Positions 1-8,865 of a stretch of DNA of 14,822 nt are shown piece by piece. A program made the position numbers and the translations under genes. Origin of the DNA: Candolleomyces eurysporus. Its lineage: Eukaryota > Basidiomycota > Agaricomycetes > Agaricales > Psathyrellaceae. Position 1 is the first letter of the stretch. The number at the start of each line of letters is the position of its first letter. Where the stretch lies: NCBI GenBank assembly GCA_027579435.1, contig JANBPK010001409.1, positions 1 through 14,822 of the forward strand, in the 5' to 3' direction. The notes beneath the pieces are model-generated. The model saw only the letters and a program-made list of their open reading frames with translations. It did no database searches and was not told the DNA's origin.

Positions 1-63
1 TTCAAATAATAACCAGGTTTGGTCTGTTTACTCCAAGTTGTAGTTTCAAGTATAACAATCTAG

Positions 64-288
64 TAGAATTCCACCAGAAGTCCAGTGGGATTATGCACCA
101 GTTGTAAAAATCCAAGTGGAATTCCATCAGAGGTTCAGTTACTAGAGATTCACTGGAGCTCCACCAGAAGTCCAGCAGAATTCCAGCAGAGTTTCAGTCA
201 AAGAAACTCACTAGAAATTCACTGGAACTCCACCAGAAGTCCAGTGGAATTCCAGCAGAGTTTTAGTTAAAGAAACTCACCAGAAATT
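64..288. repeat. 69-bp tandem minisatellite (2 good copies plus a degenerate one)
   Basis: Two adjacent units, 151-219 and 220-288, are each 69 bp and differ at 6 positions by eye. A more diverged copy lies upstream from about 64. Each unit contains CTCCACCAGAAGTCCAG, AATTCCAGCAGAGTTT and AAAGAAACTCA. The unit length is a multiple of three, so one frame stays open across both copies and encodes a 23-residue repeat. Nothing else suggests coding (no gene context, no recognisable domain), so I read it as non-coding tandem DNA. The core TCCAGTGGA recurs in the next array. Confidence 0.85.
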
Positions 289-500
289 CACAAGACTAAT
301 GCCAAACACATCACTGGAAATCCACCGGACTGATGCTGGAGACAAACTGGACTCTCACTGGACAGGTCCCAGAAAAGTACTGGACAAGTGCTGGACTCCA
401 CTGGACTCCACTGGACTTCCACTGGACTCAACTGGACTTTTACCAGACATTGAATAAAAATCTTGCTTTTTAGGTCAAGTCCAGTGAAAGTCCACTGGCA
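289..500. repeat. Short-period TCCACTGGAC-type repeat array
   Basis: The stretch is dominated by CACTGGA and CTGGACT words spaced about 10-12 bp apart, most regular at 380-440 with successive TCCACTGGACT units. It becomes irregular towards both ends and then shows the inverted form TCCAGTG at about 479-487. TCCACTGGA is the reverse complement of the TCCAGTGGA core in the preceding 69-bp array, so the two arrays may share an origin. No coding function is inferred. Confidence 0.8.
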
Positions 501-1067
501 TACCGGAGTCCAGCCGGACTTGTGGGGGACTGCTAAGTACAGGGACAACCCGACTCTCGATGCAAATGGTTGCAATGGTGGTGGCCTGTACTGATAAGGC
601 CTCGCAGACCAGTCTTTGCCATCTCTGGCAACTAGCCGAATCGTGACGCTGGCTCCCTATGGTACAGAGAACTCAAGATTGAGCTTGGTTGTAACAATCT
701 CCCACTTCAGATAACACTCACAATTTTTCTTTGCGCACCTGTGAGACAACTCTACTGGCTCTGGTTCTTCTAATTTCAAGACGTTCGCAGAGAGGAACGG
801 AGTCTCAGTGGGATTCTGATTCTCCTTGTCAGGATTGAGGGTTCTGAGTTGATTCCTTGGGGTCACAATAAGGATACCACAAGCAGCAGGAATGCTAGTA
901 GTCATGGGTTTGGCTTTAGGCATGCTGCTGGTAGAAATAGGATGAAGGTTAGGAGGGGAGAGGGCTGAGGGAAGACAATATGGTTTGAGTACACCATCGT
1001 CCTCTCTCTGGCTCCTTTTATCCTGATAGGTAGCCTGCAGACTAGATGTTGGATCCCTGAGTGCAAC
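490..1067 (-). pseudogene. Unrecognised protein-like reading frame with one internal stop
   Basis: On the - strand one frame is open from 1067 down to a TAG at 657-659, then continues in the same frame to about 490, where it runs into the tandem array. The upstream part is hydrophilic with a Pro/Ser-rich stretch, followed by DKENQNPTETPFLS, ELSHRCAKKNCECYLKWEI (a C-x4-C-x-C cluster) and, past the stop, TIRLVARDGKDW and PYQYRPPPLQPFASRVGLS. It looks like real coding sequence: varied composition, and the same frame on both sides of the stop. I cannot assign a family. The first in-frame ATG is at 923, but the open frame extends 144 bp upstream of it, so the true start may lie in another exon. 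The TAG could be a nonsense mutation or sit in a small intron. It may be a decayed gene or a passenger ORF of a neighbouring transposon. Confidence 0.4.
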
Positions 1068-1501
1068 TCAGGGTGGTGGCCAGTACGAGTGATGATTGGT
1101 TAATTTGCCAGTGACCAAGTTTCCATTGTCATGACTATTCCAAGATTGATCGTTAATTGTCTTCCGCTTCCAGAGTGCTCACGTCGGTTGCGGCAATTGC
1201 GTTGTTGAGCGGGAGTTCTTGTTGCTGTGCCACATTGTTCATGAAACAATAACAGGCTCAAGCAAAGCCTACTACAGTTGCGTTGCAATAACTTGTTCCA
1301 TGCAAAGCCCAGGGGAGGTGTCCACCTCAGCTGTCGGATACTCAGCAGGAGCACTACTACTACCAAAGGATGACGGCGGTAGCTCAATCATCCTCAACAA
1401 AATGTGGAAACAATCACACCAATCTTGAATACTTACTACTCGTCTGCAAGGACCCAACCTTTGGATTTTCTCATACTTGAGCTTCATGCTCAACTTTTGA
1501 C
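1068..1501. other. No supported gene; leader side of the Plavaka gene
   Basis: Short frames occur on both strands but none shows a recognisable motif or continues across a plausible junction. The 100 bases before 1502 are A/T-richer and precede the Plavaka start codon. I could not identify a transposon terminal repeat here. Confidence 0.5.
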
Positions 1502-2665
1502 ATGCAATCTAGATCTTCAAGTCATTGCTGCAGAGATTGTGGCAGGCCGTACTCAAGTGCACGCCACTTGGACCTTCACCAGCAACAATGTCCACAGAGC
1601 AAACATGATTTTCAGGCTTTCATGGAAAACTCCAGGGAGTTTTGGGTATCCACGAAGCGGCGCCAACTTGAGGCTTCACAAGCTCAGAGTTCACCAGAGG
1701 AACCTCAAGCTTCAGATGACAACCTTTTGAACAGACCCCAGGCATGTTGCAACTCACTTCCTTATCACTCCCTTAACCAACTGACTCCTAAACAATATAG
1801 GGTCCTTATCAAACTCAAGAGGCAAATTCATCGCAAGCTGTCGTGACTTCAACAGATGGCATTCCAGATACTAGCATAGAGGTAGCTAAAGCATTCTCTT
1901 TCCCCGGTCCCAACTACCGAGACTGTGTTCTTACATCTTTCGGTTACCGGATAACAGGACCTCAATACTCCAGTGGCCCAAAGGAAAGGGAGGAGAACAC
2001 GATGCCCCTAAATGTTACCATGAAGATACCCTTCCCCAACCTCCACCTGCCATACAGATTGAAAATGAATGCCCTCCGGCTGGTATGTTCTTGTCTCTCA
2101 GTCTTGGGTTTTATACTTTTAGATTGATCTTTCTACTAGCACTAATTCAGCAAGAGTCAANGTCCCCCCCCCCCCTGATCCGATNGNCCCCATACCACAA
2201 AACACCTCTGCTGGAAACTCTGAAATCCACACAGAACACCTTTGGCATCTCAAGAACCTATTCCATGCCCGTCAGAGTCAAGATCACCCATGACCCTGAC
2301 TGCTTTGTCACACTCAGGGATCTGACAGATACACCAACCCATACAACACAACGACACCAGGTTCAGACCACATCCATAGGTGCAAGAACGAGAGAAGGTC
2401 CCTTGTATGGCCCCTTTTCGAGTCGCTCTGCTTTCGACTTTGCCGAGTGGTACTGGAACTCAAGCAGCAAGTCCTTGGCCGACCTCCAGAAGCTCATGAC
2501 AATTTTGAGGCAGCCCTATTTCTCTCTCAGCAATGTGATAGGTGTTAATTGGAAATCGATGTTCAAATTCTTGGTGCAAATCAAGAAAACCTCACAGACA
2601 ACGAAGGTTCCTGGATTGAAGACAATGGCTGGAAGTCTACTGCTATTTCCATCAATGTACCTTTT
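1502..2665 (+). pseudogene. Plavaka N-terminal part: C2HC zinc finger and linker
   Basis: The ATG at 1502 opens a frame beginning with Ser-rich sequence and then CRDCGRPYSSARHLDLHQ followed by QQC, a C-x2-C-x12-H-x3-C finger that begins about 10 residues in. KHDFQAFMENSREFW follows, a stretch I associate with this family. N-terminal fingers in such transposases are thought to bind the element ends. The frame ends at a TGA (1844-1846) and resumes in other frames through a Pro-rich linker (LPQPPPAIQIENECPPA, a 68-bp intron, then PPPPDP at 2160-2180, beside ambiguous bases). SRSAFDFAEWYWN at about 2423 and SWIEDNGWKSTAISINVPF just before 2665 mark the pre-catalytic region, with a frame change near 2565. 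Confidence 0.85.
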
Positions 2666-4230
2666 CATAATTGAATGAGTAACTCGGGAACAGAGCAGCA
2701 TCTTATTGGGAACTTTTGCCATCGAAGTATTGTTTTGGTCATCAAGAAAAAGCTATCCAACATTGAAGATGCTCACGGATTCCACTACTACCCATACCAC
2801 GCTTTGTGGAAACCCACCGAAACCTCCCCCGAGACCGACCTCTATGGCAAACTATATGCCAGCCGGGCATTCTGTGATGCCCATAATAACCTTCAGAGAC
2901 TTCATCTGCCTGCAGAGGTCAATTCTGGGCTAGAACAGGTTGTTGTAGCACTTATGTTCTGGTCAGACGCTACACATCTTACTACGTTTGGGAATGCGAT
3001 GCTGTGGCCTTGTTACATGTTCTTCGGAAATGAGTCCAAATACCGAAGATGCCAGCCATTGCAACGCCTCAGCAATCAAGTTGCATACTTTAGCAAAGTA
3101 AGAAGTTAGCAAAGTTCTTGGATTGTATGGTACCTGACACCCTCCCTAGCTGCCCGACAGCTTTCATGATTACCTCAAGGACCGCAATGGGGGGAAATTG
3201 GCCATCAGAAGCCTTGCTCACACACCTGTCGCGGGAGTTCTTCCACGCCCAGTGGTCTGTTTTATTGGACAAAGAGCTCCTTAATGCAATGAAGCATGGA
3301 ATATGCTTGATGTGCCCAGATGGAAGACAACGACTGTTTTTTCCACGCATTTTCACCTATTCAGCTGATTATCCGGAAAAGTGCACTTTTGTCTTTTTTA
3401 GTACTCAGCTCAGCCACTTATTCATCGAATCTAGAATGCTTGTAGCTGGTATAAGAAACAACAGTGTATTCCCTTGTTCTTGCTGTTTAGTTTTGAAAGC
3501 AGATTTATCCCAACTCGGAACAGCAAGCGATACTGAATGCATCAACAAAGCTAGATCTGAACCTGATCGGTCCATGCTAGTGGTAGATGCGCAAGTCGAA
3601 ATTATGGATATGCAGTGGATGGCGACAAAGTCGAATCAATTCTCAAAAGCCAGTCTCTCGTCCCCACAATGGTAGGATACCCTCATGCTGCCTGCCTGTA
3701 GCAAAACATTGTTCTAACATTCACCTATCACAGAACACTTTTTCAGTCTTGCATTCTTTTTTTGGTTTTGACATATTCACAGCTCTTGTTGTGGATCAGC
3801 TGCACAAGTTTGAGATCAGCATATGGAAGCATCTGTTCACGCATCTACTTTGCCTATTGGAAGCATTTACTTGGCCCACAAACAAAAGTCTGCAAGTGGA
3901 GCTAGACTCACAGTGAGAAACATGTCCGTCGTGCTGAGGTGCACACTAAAATGTCTAAGATATTGTGCGACTCCTTCATTTGGAAGAGATACCATCCAGA
4001 AGTTTGGGTTGAATGTATTGGAGATGAAGCAAAAGGCAGCAAGAGACTTTGAAGACCTCTTACAGGTATGCCCTGGATCAACTTCCTTTTGACTGCTGAG
4101 CTGATGTGTGGGCAGTGTTCCATCCCCACTTTTGAATCACTTCTTCCAGAACCTCACAATGAAATTTTGATGACTCTTCTATTCATTTGTGCCCAATGGC
4201 ATGCCTTGGCCAAACTTTGACTCCACAATA
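2666..4230 (+). pseudogene. Plavaka catalytic core, first half
   Basis: After a TGA at 2672-2674 the frame reads MSNSGTEQHLIGNFCHRSI, then MFWSDATHLTTFGNAMLWPC. The Asp codon at 2966-2968 in this SDATHL motif is probably the first catalytic acid. After the 52-bp intron comes LPDSFHDYLKDRNGG, a one-base shift in a G run, then EALLTHLSREFFHAQWS, PRIFTYSADYPEK and a C-x2-C-like PCSCC. After the fourth intron the frame reads FGFDIFTALVVDQLHKFE, with the second conserved Asp codon at 3794-3796. TFGRDTI in the family appears here as SFGRDTI, and RDFEDLLQ (4042-4065) is followed after an intron by SIPTFESLLPEPHNEILM and AQWHALAKL. The next codon is TGA at 4218 where the family has Arg. The solo LTR begins at 4231. 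Catalytic assignments are inferred from family knowledge. Confidence 0.9.
4226..4230. repeat. Target site duplication, left copy (CAATA)
   Basis: CAATA abuts the first base of the solo LTR and is repeated exactly at 4792-4796. A 5-bp duplication is typical of LTR-retrotransposon integrase. Confidence 0.9.
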
Positions 4231-4467
4231 TGTTGAACAGCCATGTTCGCAGAAGAGGGAGATCCTGTTGAACTCGCCATTGCAAGTGCAAGGGAACAAC
4301 CTGCGCAGAAACGTAGCCCTAGAATACTGAGTATGATCTGACATCATACCTTGCTTGTGGCTTGATGGAGGTGAGAGGGTTGGTTGATGCGAGTGTGCTG
4401 TAAGCGTGTGTAGAAGAGTACTTGGTAGTACGAGTTGTTCTGTAGAAACTAGCTACTACAAGAGGGC

Positions 4468-4475
4468 TATTTATA
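4468..4475 (-). promoter_or_regulatory. TATA box of the solo LTR
   Basis: TATAAATA on the - strand, about 320 bp from the U3 end of the LTR. The following 100 bp on that strand are pyrimidine- and CA-rich, as expected near a fungal transcription start. It would drive transcription leftward through antisense Plavaka sequence. Confidence 0.65.
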
Positions 4476-4496
4476 CGTTTCTACTATGTGACAGTC

Positions 4497-4736
4497 ACGT
4501 CACAATAAGTCACTCAACTGGTCTGTGCGCCAGTTGGCTGACTGAGCATTGCGTGCTTAGCACGTCATGCTGACTGAGCCTATGACGTAGTACAATAGGC
4601 TACTGACTAAGGATGACGTAGTATGATGTACATGAAACATGATATCTACGTATGTCGAACTTCTGGCCAAGTCCAGACCTATCTAATAATAGACTACTAC
4701 GTGTAACTACGTGTCCATACGTGTACTATGTCACGT
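4497..4736. promoter_or_regulatory. Cluster of ACGT-core motifs in LTR U3
   Basis: Nine ACGT words start at 4497, 4562, 4585, 4616, 4648, 4699, 4709, 4719 and 4733. A tenth, at 4475, overlaps the TATA box. Several are TGACGT or ACGTCA (CRE-like) or TACGTG. About one would be expected by chance. The position upstream of the TATA box suggests binding sites for bZIP or bHLH factors; that role is inferred. Confidence 0.5.
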
Positions 4737-4791
4737 GATAGGTAAGTGATTAGGCGCTGGATAAGACGCCCATTTCACATAAAGTTCAACA

Positions 4792-4796
4792 CAATA
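4792..4796. repeat. Target site duplication, right copy (CAATA)
   Basis: Exact repeat of 4226-4230, directly after the terminal CA of the solo LTR. Confidence 0.9.
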
Positions 4797-5255
4797 GCCT
4801 GACACTTGACTTGCTCGAGTACACCACAATGTATCTTGGTGCACAGATGAGATGGTTTGAGCGTGATACCTGTTTGAAAGTTCCCACTAGAGCTTCCAAA
4901 AGAAGCAGAGGCTAGAGCTCGACGAGAGGCAAAGGGGAAAGGGAAGGGGAAGGGGACGATGTCTGCGGTGCAATGGCCAGCTTCCCTTGGTGTATTCACC
5001 ATCAAATTCCACTTCCTGGGGGACTATGTTCAAACTATTTGTTTGTTTGGGACAACCGATTCATTCTCAACAGAAATGGTAGGGGTTGTACTTGATCTTC
5101 AAAAGATAATGACTAACACTTTATTGGAACTCTAGGGGAAGCTCACACATTGGGTACCAAAATCGTGGTATCCATGAACTGATAAAAAGGAATACAAGGC
5201 TCAGATGGCCCAAATCGAATGGCAGCAAGCTGTTATGGATACACTAATATTCCTC
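4797..5255 (+). pseudogene. Plavaka catalytic core, second half
   Basis: Directly after the LTR duplication the frame reads TLDLLEYTTMYLGAQM, then FERDTC. A small shift is followed by ELPKEAEARARREAKGKGKG, a basic linker. Next come FTIKFHFLGDYVQTI and LFGTTDSFSTEM (about 5002-5078), the family's GDYV..FGTTD..ST block. A 57-bp intron (5079-5135, GTAGGG donor, branch-like CTAAC, CTAG acceptor) leads to GKLTHWVPKSWYP, a TGA at 5175, and TDKKEYKAQMAQIEWQQ. The family has G-E-L-x-H-R here and Arg at the TGA, so the Trp, Gln and stop codons are best read as CGN codons changed by C-to-T or G-to-A transition. Similarity fades after MDTL near 5250. Confidence 0.88.
5079..5135 (+). other. Well-preserved 57-bp intron of the Plavaka gene
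   Basis: The donor is GTAGGG, a branch-like GACTAAC lies at about 5111, and the acceptor is CTCTAG. Removing it joins STEM to GKLTHW, matching the order expected in the family. The splice signals survive although flanking exons carry a stop codon. Confidence 0.75.
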
Positions 5256-5918
5256 TCTCTTTGCCTTAAGCAATCTCCCTTCTAACAATGTTTCCCTTTC
5301 TTTCTTTTGAATTCTTTTCTTTTTCTTTTTTTTTGATAAAACCCTTAGAAAATCCTTCAAATAGTCTTTTTCTTTTACAATTTGTATTACTAGGAATTTG
5401 TGAATCAGTTATAGGTGATTTTTGTAGTATGTAAATCCTACCGAAGGCCTCTGAACCGTGCTGGACTCTCGATTCAAGTCCAAGCATGGCCGACATGATC
5501 TGAGTACTTGGAACCCAGATCAACGAACCGCCGAAAAACCAAATCTTACTGATCAAACTCGATGCTTCAAGTTTGATTGGACGCAATCCTAAATTCCTCC
5601 CGTAAATTCTATATCTTTCTACACATTTCGTGAACTTTCATTTCTTTTCTACATGTTTCCATAGCTATCTAGTAATGTAACTACAAAGGTCTATTTAAAG
5701 CCTAGTAATTAGTTGAATATACATCGTCTTTACTTGCATACCTACGCTCTCGCTCTGCACATAGCTTTGCGCTGTGCAAATTCACTTGCTAACGCGCAAC
5801 GCTAGCTTGTGAACTCGCTAGAATTTAGGATACAGCTAGTAGATACAGTTTTTCCTTTTAAACGACCGATAGTTTGAATATTGAGGACTGTACTCACCTT
5901 GAGCTTTTCTAGTGTATT
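5256..5918. other. Unidentified block interrupting the Plavaka gene
   Basis: The transposase frame is lost after about 5250 and is again open from about 5913, so this 0.66 kb is a long intron or, more likely, an insertion. It starts with a long pyrimidine tract (5256-5334). It contains TTCGTGAA at 5627-5634, the complement of the motif repeated in the right-hand LTR, and a TATTTAAAG box at 5692-5700 followed by a CTCGCTCTGCAC stretch, all of which would fit an LTR in + orientation. TATTC occurs just left (about 5251) and at 5915-5919 and might be a target duplication, but no TG..CA ends fit it. No coding sequence is seen. Confidence 0.4.
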
Positions 5919-7513
5919 CAAAGGAATACACCAAGGTTACAGAATCTGAGAGATCCCATAACACAAGCTCGATTATCACATATTCGTGCAGAGATTGAGT
6001 CAGCGGATTGGGACTCCACTCCAGAAAACTGCCAAGATGGGGGTGGGATTGGTGCAGACGAGCCACATCCAGACTGTCGATATGTCATTGGCCATACCCA
6101 GAATCACAGCAAAGACTTGGGCGCCGCTTTCACCAATTCTCTGGGGTGTTTGTTGCTGGACAAGTACCTTATTGTTTGTAAGAGCCTTGAAAGCTCTTGA
6201 GCTAGATCTGACACTTATGTTTTAGGACTTCATCCTGAAACTCAAGCAGCACCTGTTACCGCACATCATGCATCGGCTTGGGCTTGAATCCAAGGCTATT
6301 GATCCAGCAAATTGGACGTCTGTTGTGCTGGAGCACACCTGCCTTTATACACACAAAATCATGTGCATGAACTATACAACCTATGATGTTCGAAGGGACA
6401 AAGACATCATTCACCTGGATACACCCCAATGCAACATTATGTTGCTCAACAGGGAGCTTGCATCCAAGTCCGTGTGCATGAGTAGCAGCATGTCCTGCCA
6501 TCCTTACTTATATGCAAGAGTGCTGGGTATTTTCCATGCAAACATCAGTTTCGTTGGGACCCTTTCTGATGGGATGCGGCGGTATGCATTGAAGTGTTTG
6601 GACATACTCTGGGTCCATTGGTATGAGCTAATCGATGAAGGGATTCAATTTCAACTAGATTGCCTGAGACTCAGCTCCCTCAACTCCTTCAATGCCATCC
6701 ATTTTGTGGATCCAGCCAATGTGATCAGAGGGGTTCACCTAATACCACAATTCTCGTTGGGCAAGAAAGAAACACGTGAACCTCCATCTAGATGGGTCAC
6801 CAACTCAATGGACACCTGGAAAGCATACTTCATTAATCGGTCTGTTTACTAAATGTTTCTATTCTGTCTACCGAAAGCTCACAAAAAACAGATTTGTTAA
6901 TTGTGATATGTTCATGCAATACCAATACGGCATGTCCGTCGGCCACGTCTATTCACACCAAGCCCCCTTCCTTTCTCCATCTGTTCCTTCGATTCCCTCT
7001 GACTTCAACCACTGTTTTGACCCCAAGCCAAAGGGCCCAGAGTTGAGTAATATTACGGGCAAAGAAAGGCCACAGAACACCGGAGGCAATCCCAGTAGCT
7101 CTGCTTCACCAGAGTGCTCGTCTTTGTCCTCTTTGCCAAGTATTGCAGAGCGTCCTGTCCTCTCATCCTTGGCCAACTTGGCTGAGCATCCTCAAACCTC
7201 AGACTCTCTACATATTTCGAGCGCTATCCCCCCCTGTTCTCACCAGGATGTTGATATACCTGGCACTCAAGCACAACAACAACTTTCCAACAGGAACAAA
7301 GACTCAAGGCCTGGCTCGGATATTCAACAAATCCCTTCAAGTCGTCTACCGCTGCCAGCACCGTCCTCCTTCAACTTGGAAGCGGCTCCGGAACTCAATG
7401 TAGACAATGAATCAGAGTCCCAAGTCTCAGATGATGACCAGGGCAAGTATTTAGACGACCTCAATGATAGAGAAGTAGTCGCTTACGAGGAGATGTATGG
7501 GGATATATTATAG
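5913..7513 (+). pseudogene. Plavaka C-terminal region
   Basis: The frame reopens with NTPRLQNLRDPITQARL, SADWDSTPENCQDGGGIGAD and RYVIGHTQNHSKDLG. A probable intron ends at 6225, and its donor near 6164 appears damaged because the phase is off by one. Then come DFILKLKQHLLPHI, MNYTTYDVRRD (6367), PQCNIMLLN, YLYARVLGIFHAN, VDPANVIRGVHLIPQFSLGK and TWKAYFINR. A 52-bp intron (6840-6891) joins this to FVNCDMFMQYQYGMSVGHVY. The FVDRDMF motif of the family is changed to FVNCDMF. The remaining 190 residues are Ser/Pro-rich and end in an acidic tail, DDLNDREVVAYEEMYGDIL, before TAG at 7511-7513. From 6226 on, the only interruption is the intron, so this is the best-preserved part. Confidence 0.92.
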
Positions 7514-8167
7514 TAGATATCATGATCAACTGAAGAGGACAGACAGTAGCATTTTCAATCCCTTGAAGTCGAGTTAAGTTGGATGGGTTGAATGACTGAG
7601 GTTCTCAGCCACAGCCTTGTCGCATTCGCACCACCGTCTGCTGAAGAGTCCGAGTCTGCGACCAGCCTTACTACTACTACCATTTGATGACAACAAACTT
7701 TGTGATTGCCATCTATCACGATGACAATCATCACCACCCACTAGAACAGGTTCGTGGTGGCGCTCGCTGAAAATCCGATTGTTCAAGGCTTGGCAACTTG
7801 CGGGCTATTGTTTAAACAATAAAATGATGGTGGATGTGGATGCAATTTCATGGGAACACTAGCAGTCTTAGCAGGGTCACTTGGTTTCTAGGGGATTTGC
7901 TGTAATACTGAAAGAGTTGGAAGTCATCCATAGTGTCGCCCTCAACTCCCTTCCACTGACTCCCTCAAAAGAGGCTTCATTGCGCTGTTTAATCTTGACC
8001 TCCTTGTGAAACTTTTTATGCAACCCAAGAGCAGGGTGAGACTCATTCATGCTGTTCCAGTCATTTTATGTATCTCCTTTGGCTTATCATCGCTTGGTGC
8101 TCTGCTTTCCTTAGCCCACCTTCAACCCAAACGCAATGCCAACAAACATCAACTCTGTGAAGGGTAA
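7514..8167 (-). pseudogene. Decayed, unassigned sequence left of the hAT element
   Basis: On the - strand one frame reading right to left continues from the right side of the hAT insertion (HRVDVCWHCVWVEGGLRKAE, then HQAMISQRRYIK). It then meets several TGA codons, after which TMDDFQLFQYYSKSPRNQ and LLRLLVF are still protein-like. The TGA-rich decay resembles that in the neighbouring Plavaka copy. No family is recognised, and it could equally be non-coding. Left of about 7800 I see nothing interpretable. Confidence 0.25.
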
Positions 8168-8175
8168 CACCAAGG
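8168..8175. repeat. Target site duplication of the hAT element, left (CACCAAGG)
   Basis: CACCAAGG immediately precedes the terminal TAGTG and is repeated exactly at 8866-8873. Eight-base duplications are characteristic of hAT transposition. Confidence 0.92.
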
Positions 8176-8865
8176 TAGTGTTGCCACGGGTTGGGTCAAA
8201 CCCAATTTAGACCCGACCCAGCCCGTCAACAGCCTGACCGAACCCGCCGAAATGGGTTGCGGGTCAGATGAGGACCCAACCTAAGTTGAACCTGTCGGGT
8301 TATGGGTTGACTCGCGCCGACCGGGTGACCTGATTTCCGAATTGGGATTATCGTCTTTCTCCTCAGCTGCTGCTATATTTGTAAGATATTAGTTTAAAAG
8401 AGCACAGAGAGCCTGCATGTCAAATTTTAAGGCCATTAGGGCACAATTGGGGATGCTATGGGGGAGGTGTTATTGGGCCGGCTCAAGCTTCTGTATCGGT
8501 TATTTATCTCTGTTTGGACAGCGAGTAAACACCTAGCACTACCCCAGACAGCCCCATCCTGACACAGACCCAGGATTGCCCTATTTCATTCTACAGCAAG
8601 CTATTGTGATCATTTAGTCTGGACACCTCAGTTTTGGCAAGGATTTCAAAGAGGAAGGGGATGAATTTGAAGGACCAGCAGAAGCTTGTTTACTGATTGC
8701 CAAATATAGAGCTGATCAACGGGTTCAATTGAGCTCGCAGGTTGGTCAGGTTGGGCTCCGGGTTTGACCCATGCTGATCCGGTTGGGTTGCCAACTTAAC
8801 CCAAAATGTGGTGAACCCGATTGAACCTGACCCAACTTGACCCAACCGAACCTGTGGCAACACTA
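8176..8865. mobile_element. Non-autonomous hAT-type element (690 bp)
   Basis: The ends are TAGTGTTGCCAC and GTGGCAACACTA, a perfect 12-bp terminal inverted repeat, flanked by a perfect 8-bp duplication. Both subterminal 120-150 bp regions are packed with GGGTTGGGTC, TTGGGTC or GACCCAA words in both orientations, probable transposase-binding repeats. The middle 400 bp is unique sequence without a recognisable transposase, so the element depends on an enzyme supplied elsewhere. TIRs starting TAGNG with 8-bp duplications are typical of the hAT superfamily. The perfect duplication suggests a fairly recent insertion, while small differences inside the TIR region suggest some age. Confidence 0.9.

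Larger units (their letters stand above)
4231..4791 (-). mobile_element. Solo LTR, 561 bp, inside the Plavaka gene
   Basis: The block begins TGTTGAAC and ends GTTCAACA, a perfect 8-bp terminal inverted repeat of the TG..CA type, and is bounded by the perfect 5-bp duplication CAATA. Orientation is read from a TATAAATA box on the - strand (4468-4475): U3 lies at high coordinates and R/U5 at low. Downstream of the TATA box on that strand is a C/A-rich leader-like stretch. No gag or pol sequence is attached, so it is a solo LTR left by recombination between two LTRs. Removing it with one CAATA restores the transposase frame: the bases before 4231 encode LHN and the bases after 4796 continue SLTLDLLEYTTMYLGAQM. 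The superfamily (gypsy or copia) cannot be told from the LTR alone. Confidence 0.92.
1502..7513 (+). pseudogene. Plavaka-type DNA transposase, decayed and interrupted by insertions
   Basis: One transposase gene of the Plavaka family (CACTA/CMC-related DDE transposases of fungi, often associated with KDZ elements) can be followed in order for 6 kb. Family members are roughly 1,000-1,200 residues, and this copy retains nearly the whole length. Introns with GT..AG ends whose removal joins family-like sequence lie at 2083-2150, 3098-3149, 3381-3434, 3672-3733, 3913-3959, 4066-4115, 5079-5135 and 6840-6891, with a probable one ending at 6225. In-frame TGA stops at 2672, 4218 and 5175 replace arginines. 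Frame shifts occur near 1840-1960, 2565, the G run 3189-3194, and about 3590. A solo LTR (4231-4791) and an unidentified block (5256-5918) split it. The copy cannot make a functional enzyme. The family call rests on motif recognition from general knowledge, not a search. Confidence 0.94.

Noticed and set aside
85..270. Open frame with a 23-residue repeat across the 69-bp array
   Set aside because: The unit happens to be a multiple of three; only two copies exist and there is no domain, start context or continuing frame.
4179..4280. - strand 33-codon ORF starting MASSTGSPSS, resembling a retrotransposon gag start
   Set aside because: It spans the exact left boundary of the solo LTR (4231) into Plavaka sequence, so it is a chance frame across an insertion junction.
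5455..5500. tRNA-like B box (GATTCAAGTCC) suggesting a tRNA gene or SINE head
   Set aside because: No matching A box, acceptor stem or cloverleaf could be built around it.
8176..8865. Decayed hAT transposase inside the miniature element
   Set aside because: One frame reads KEEGDEFEGPAEACLLIA, but no hAT dimerisation motif or continuing frame is visible, so the element is kept as non-autonomous.
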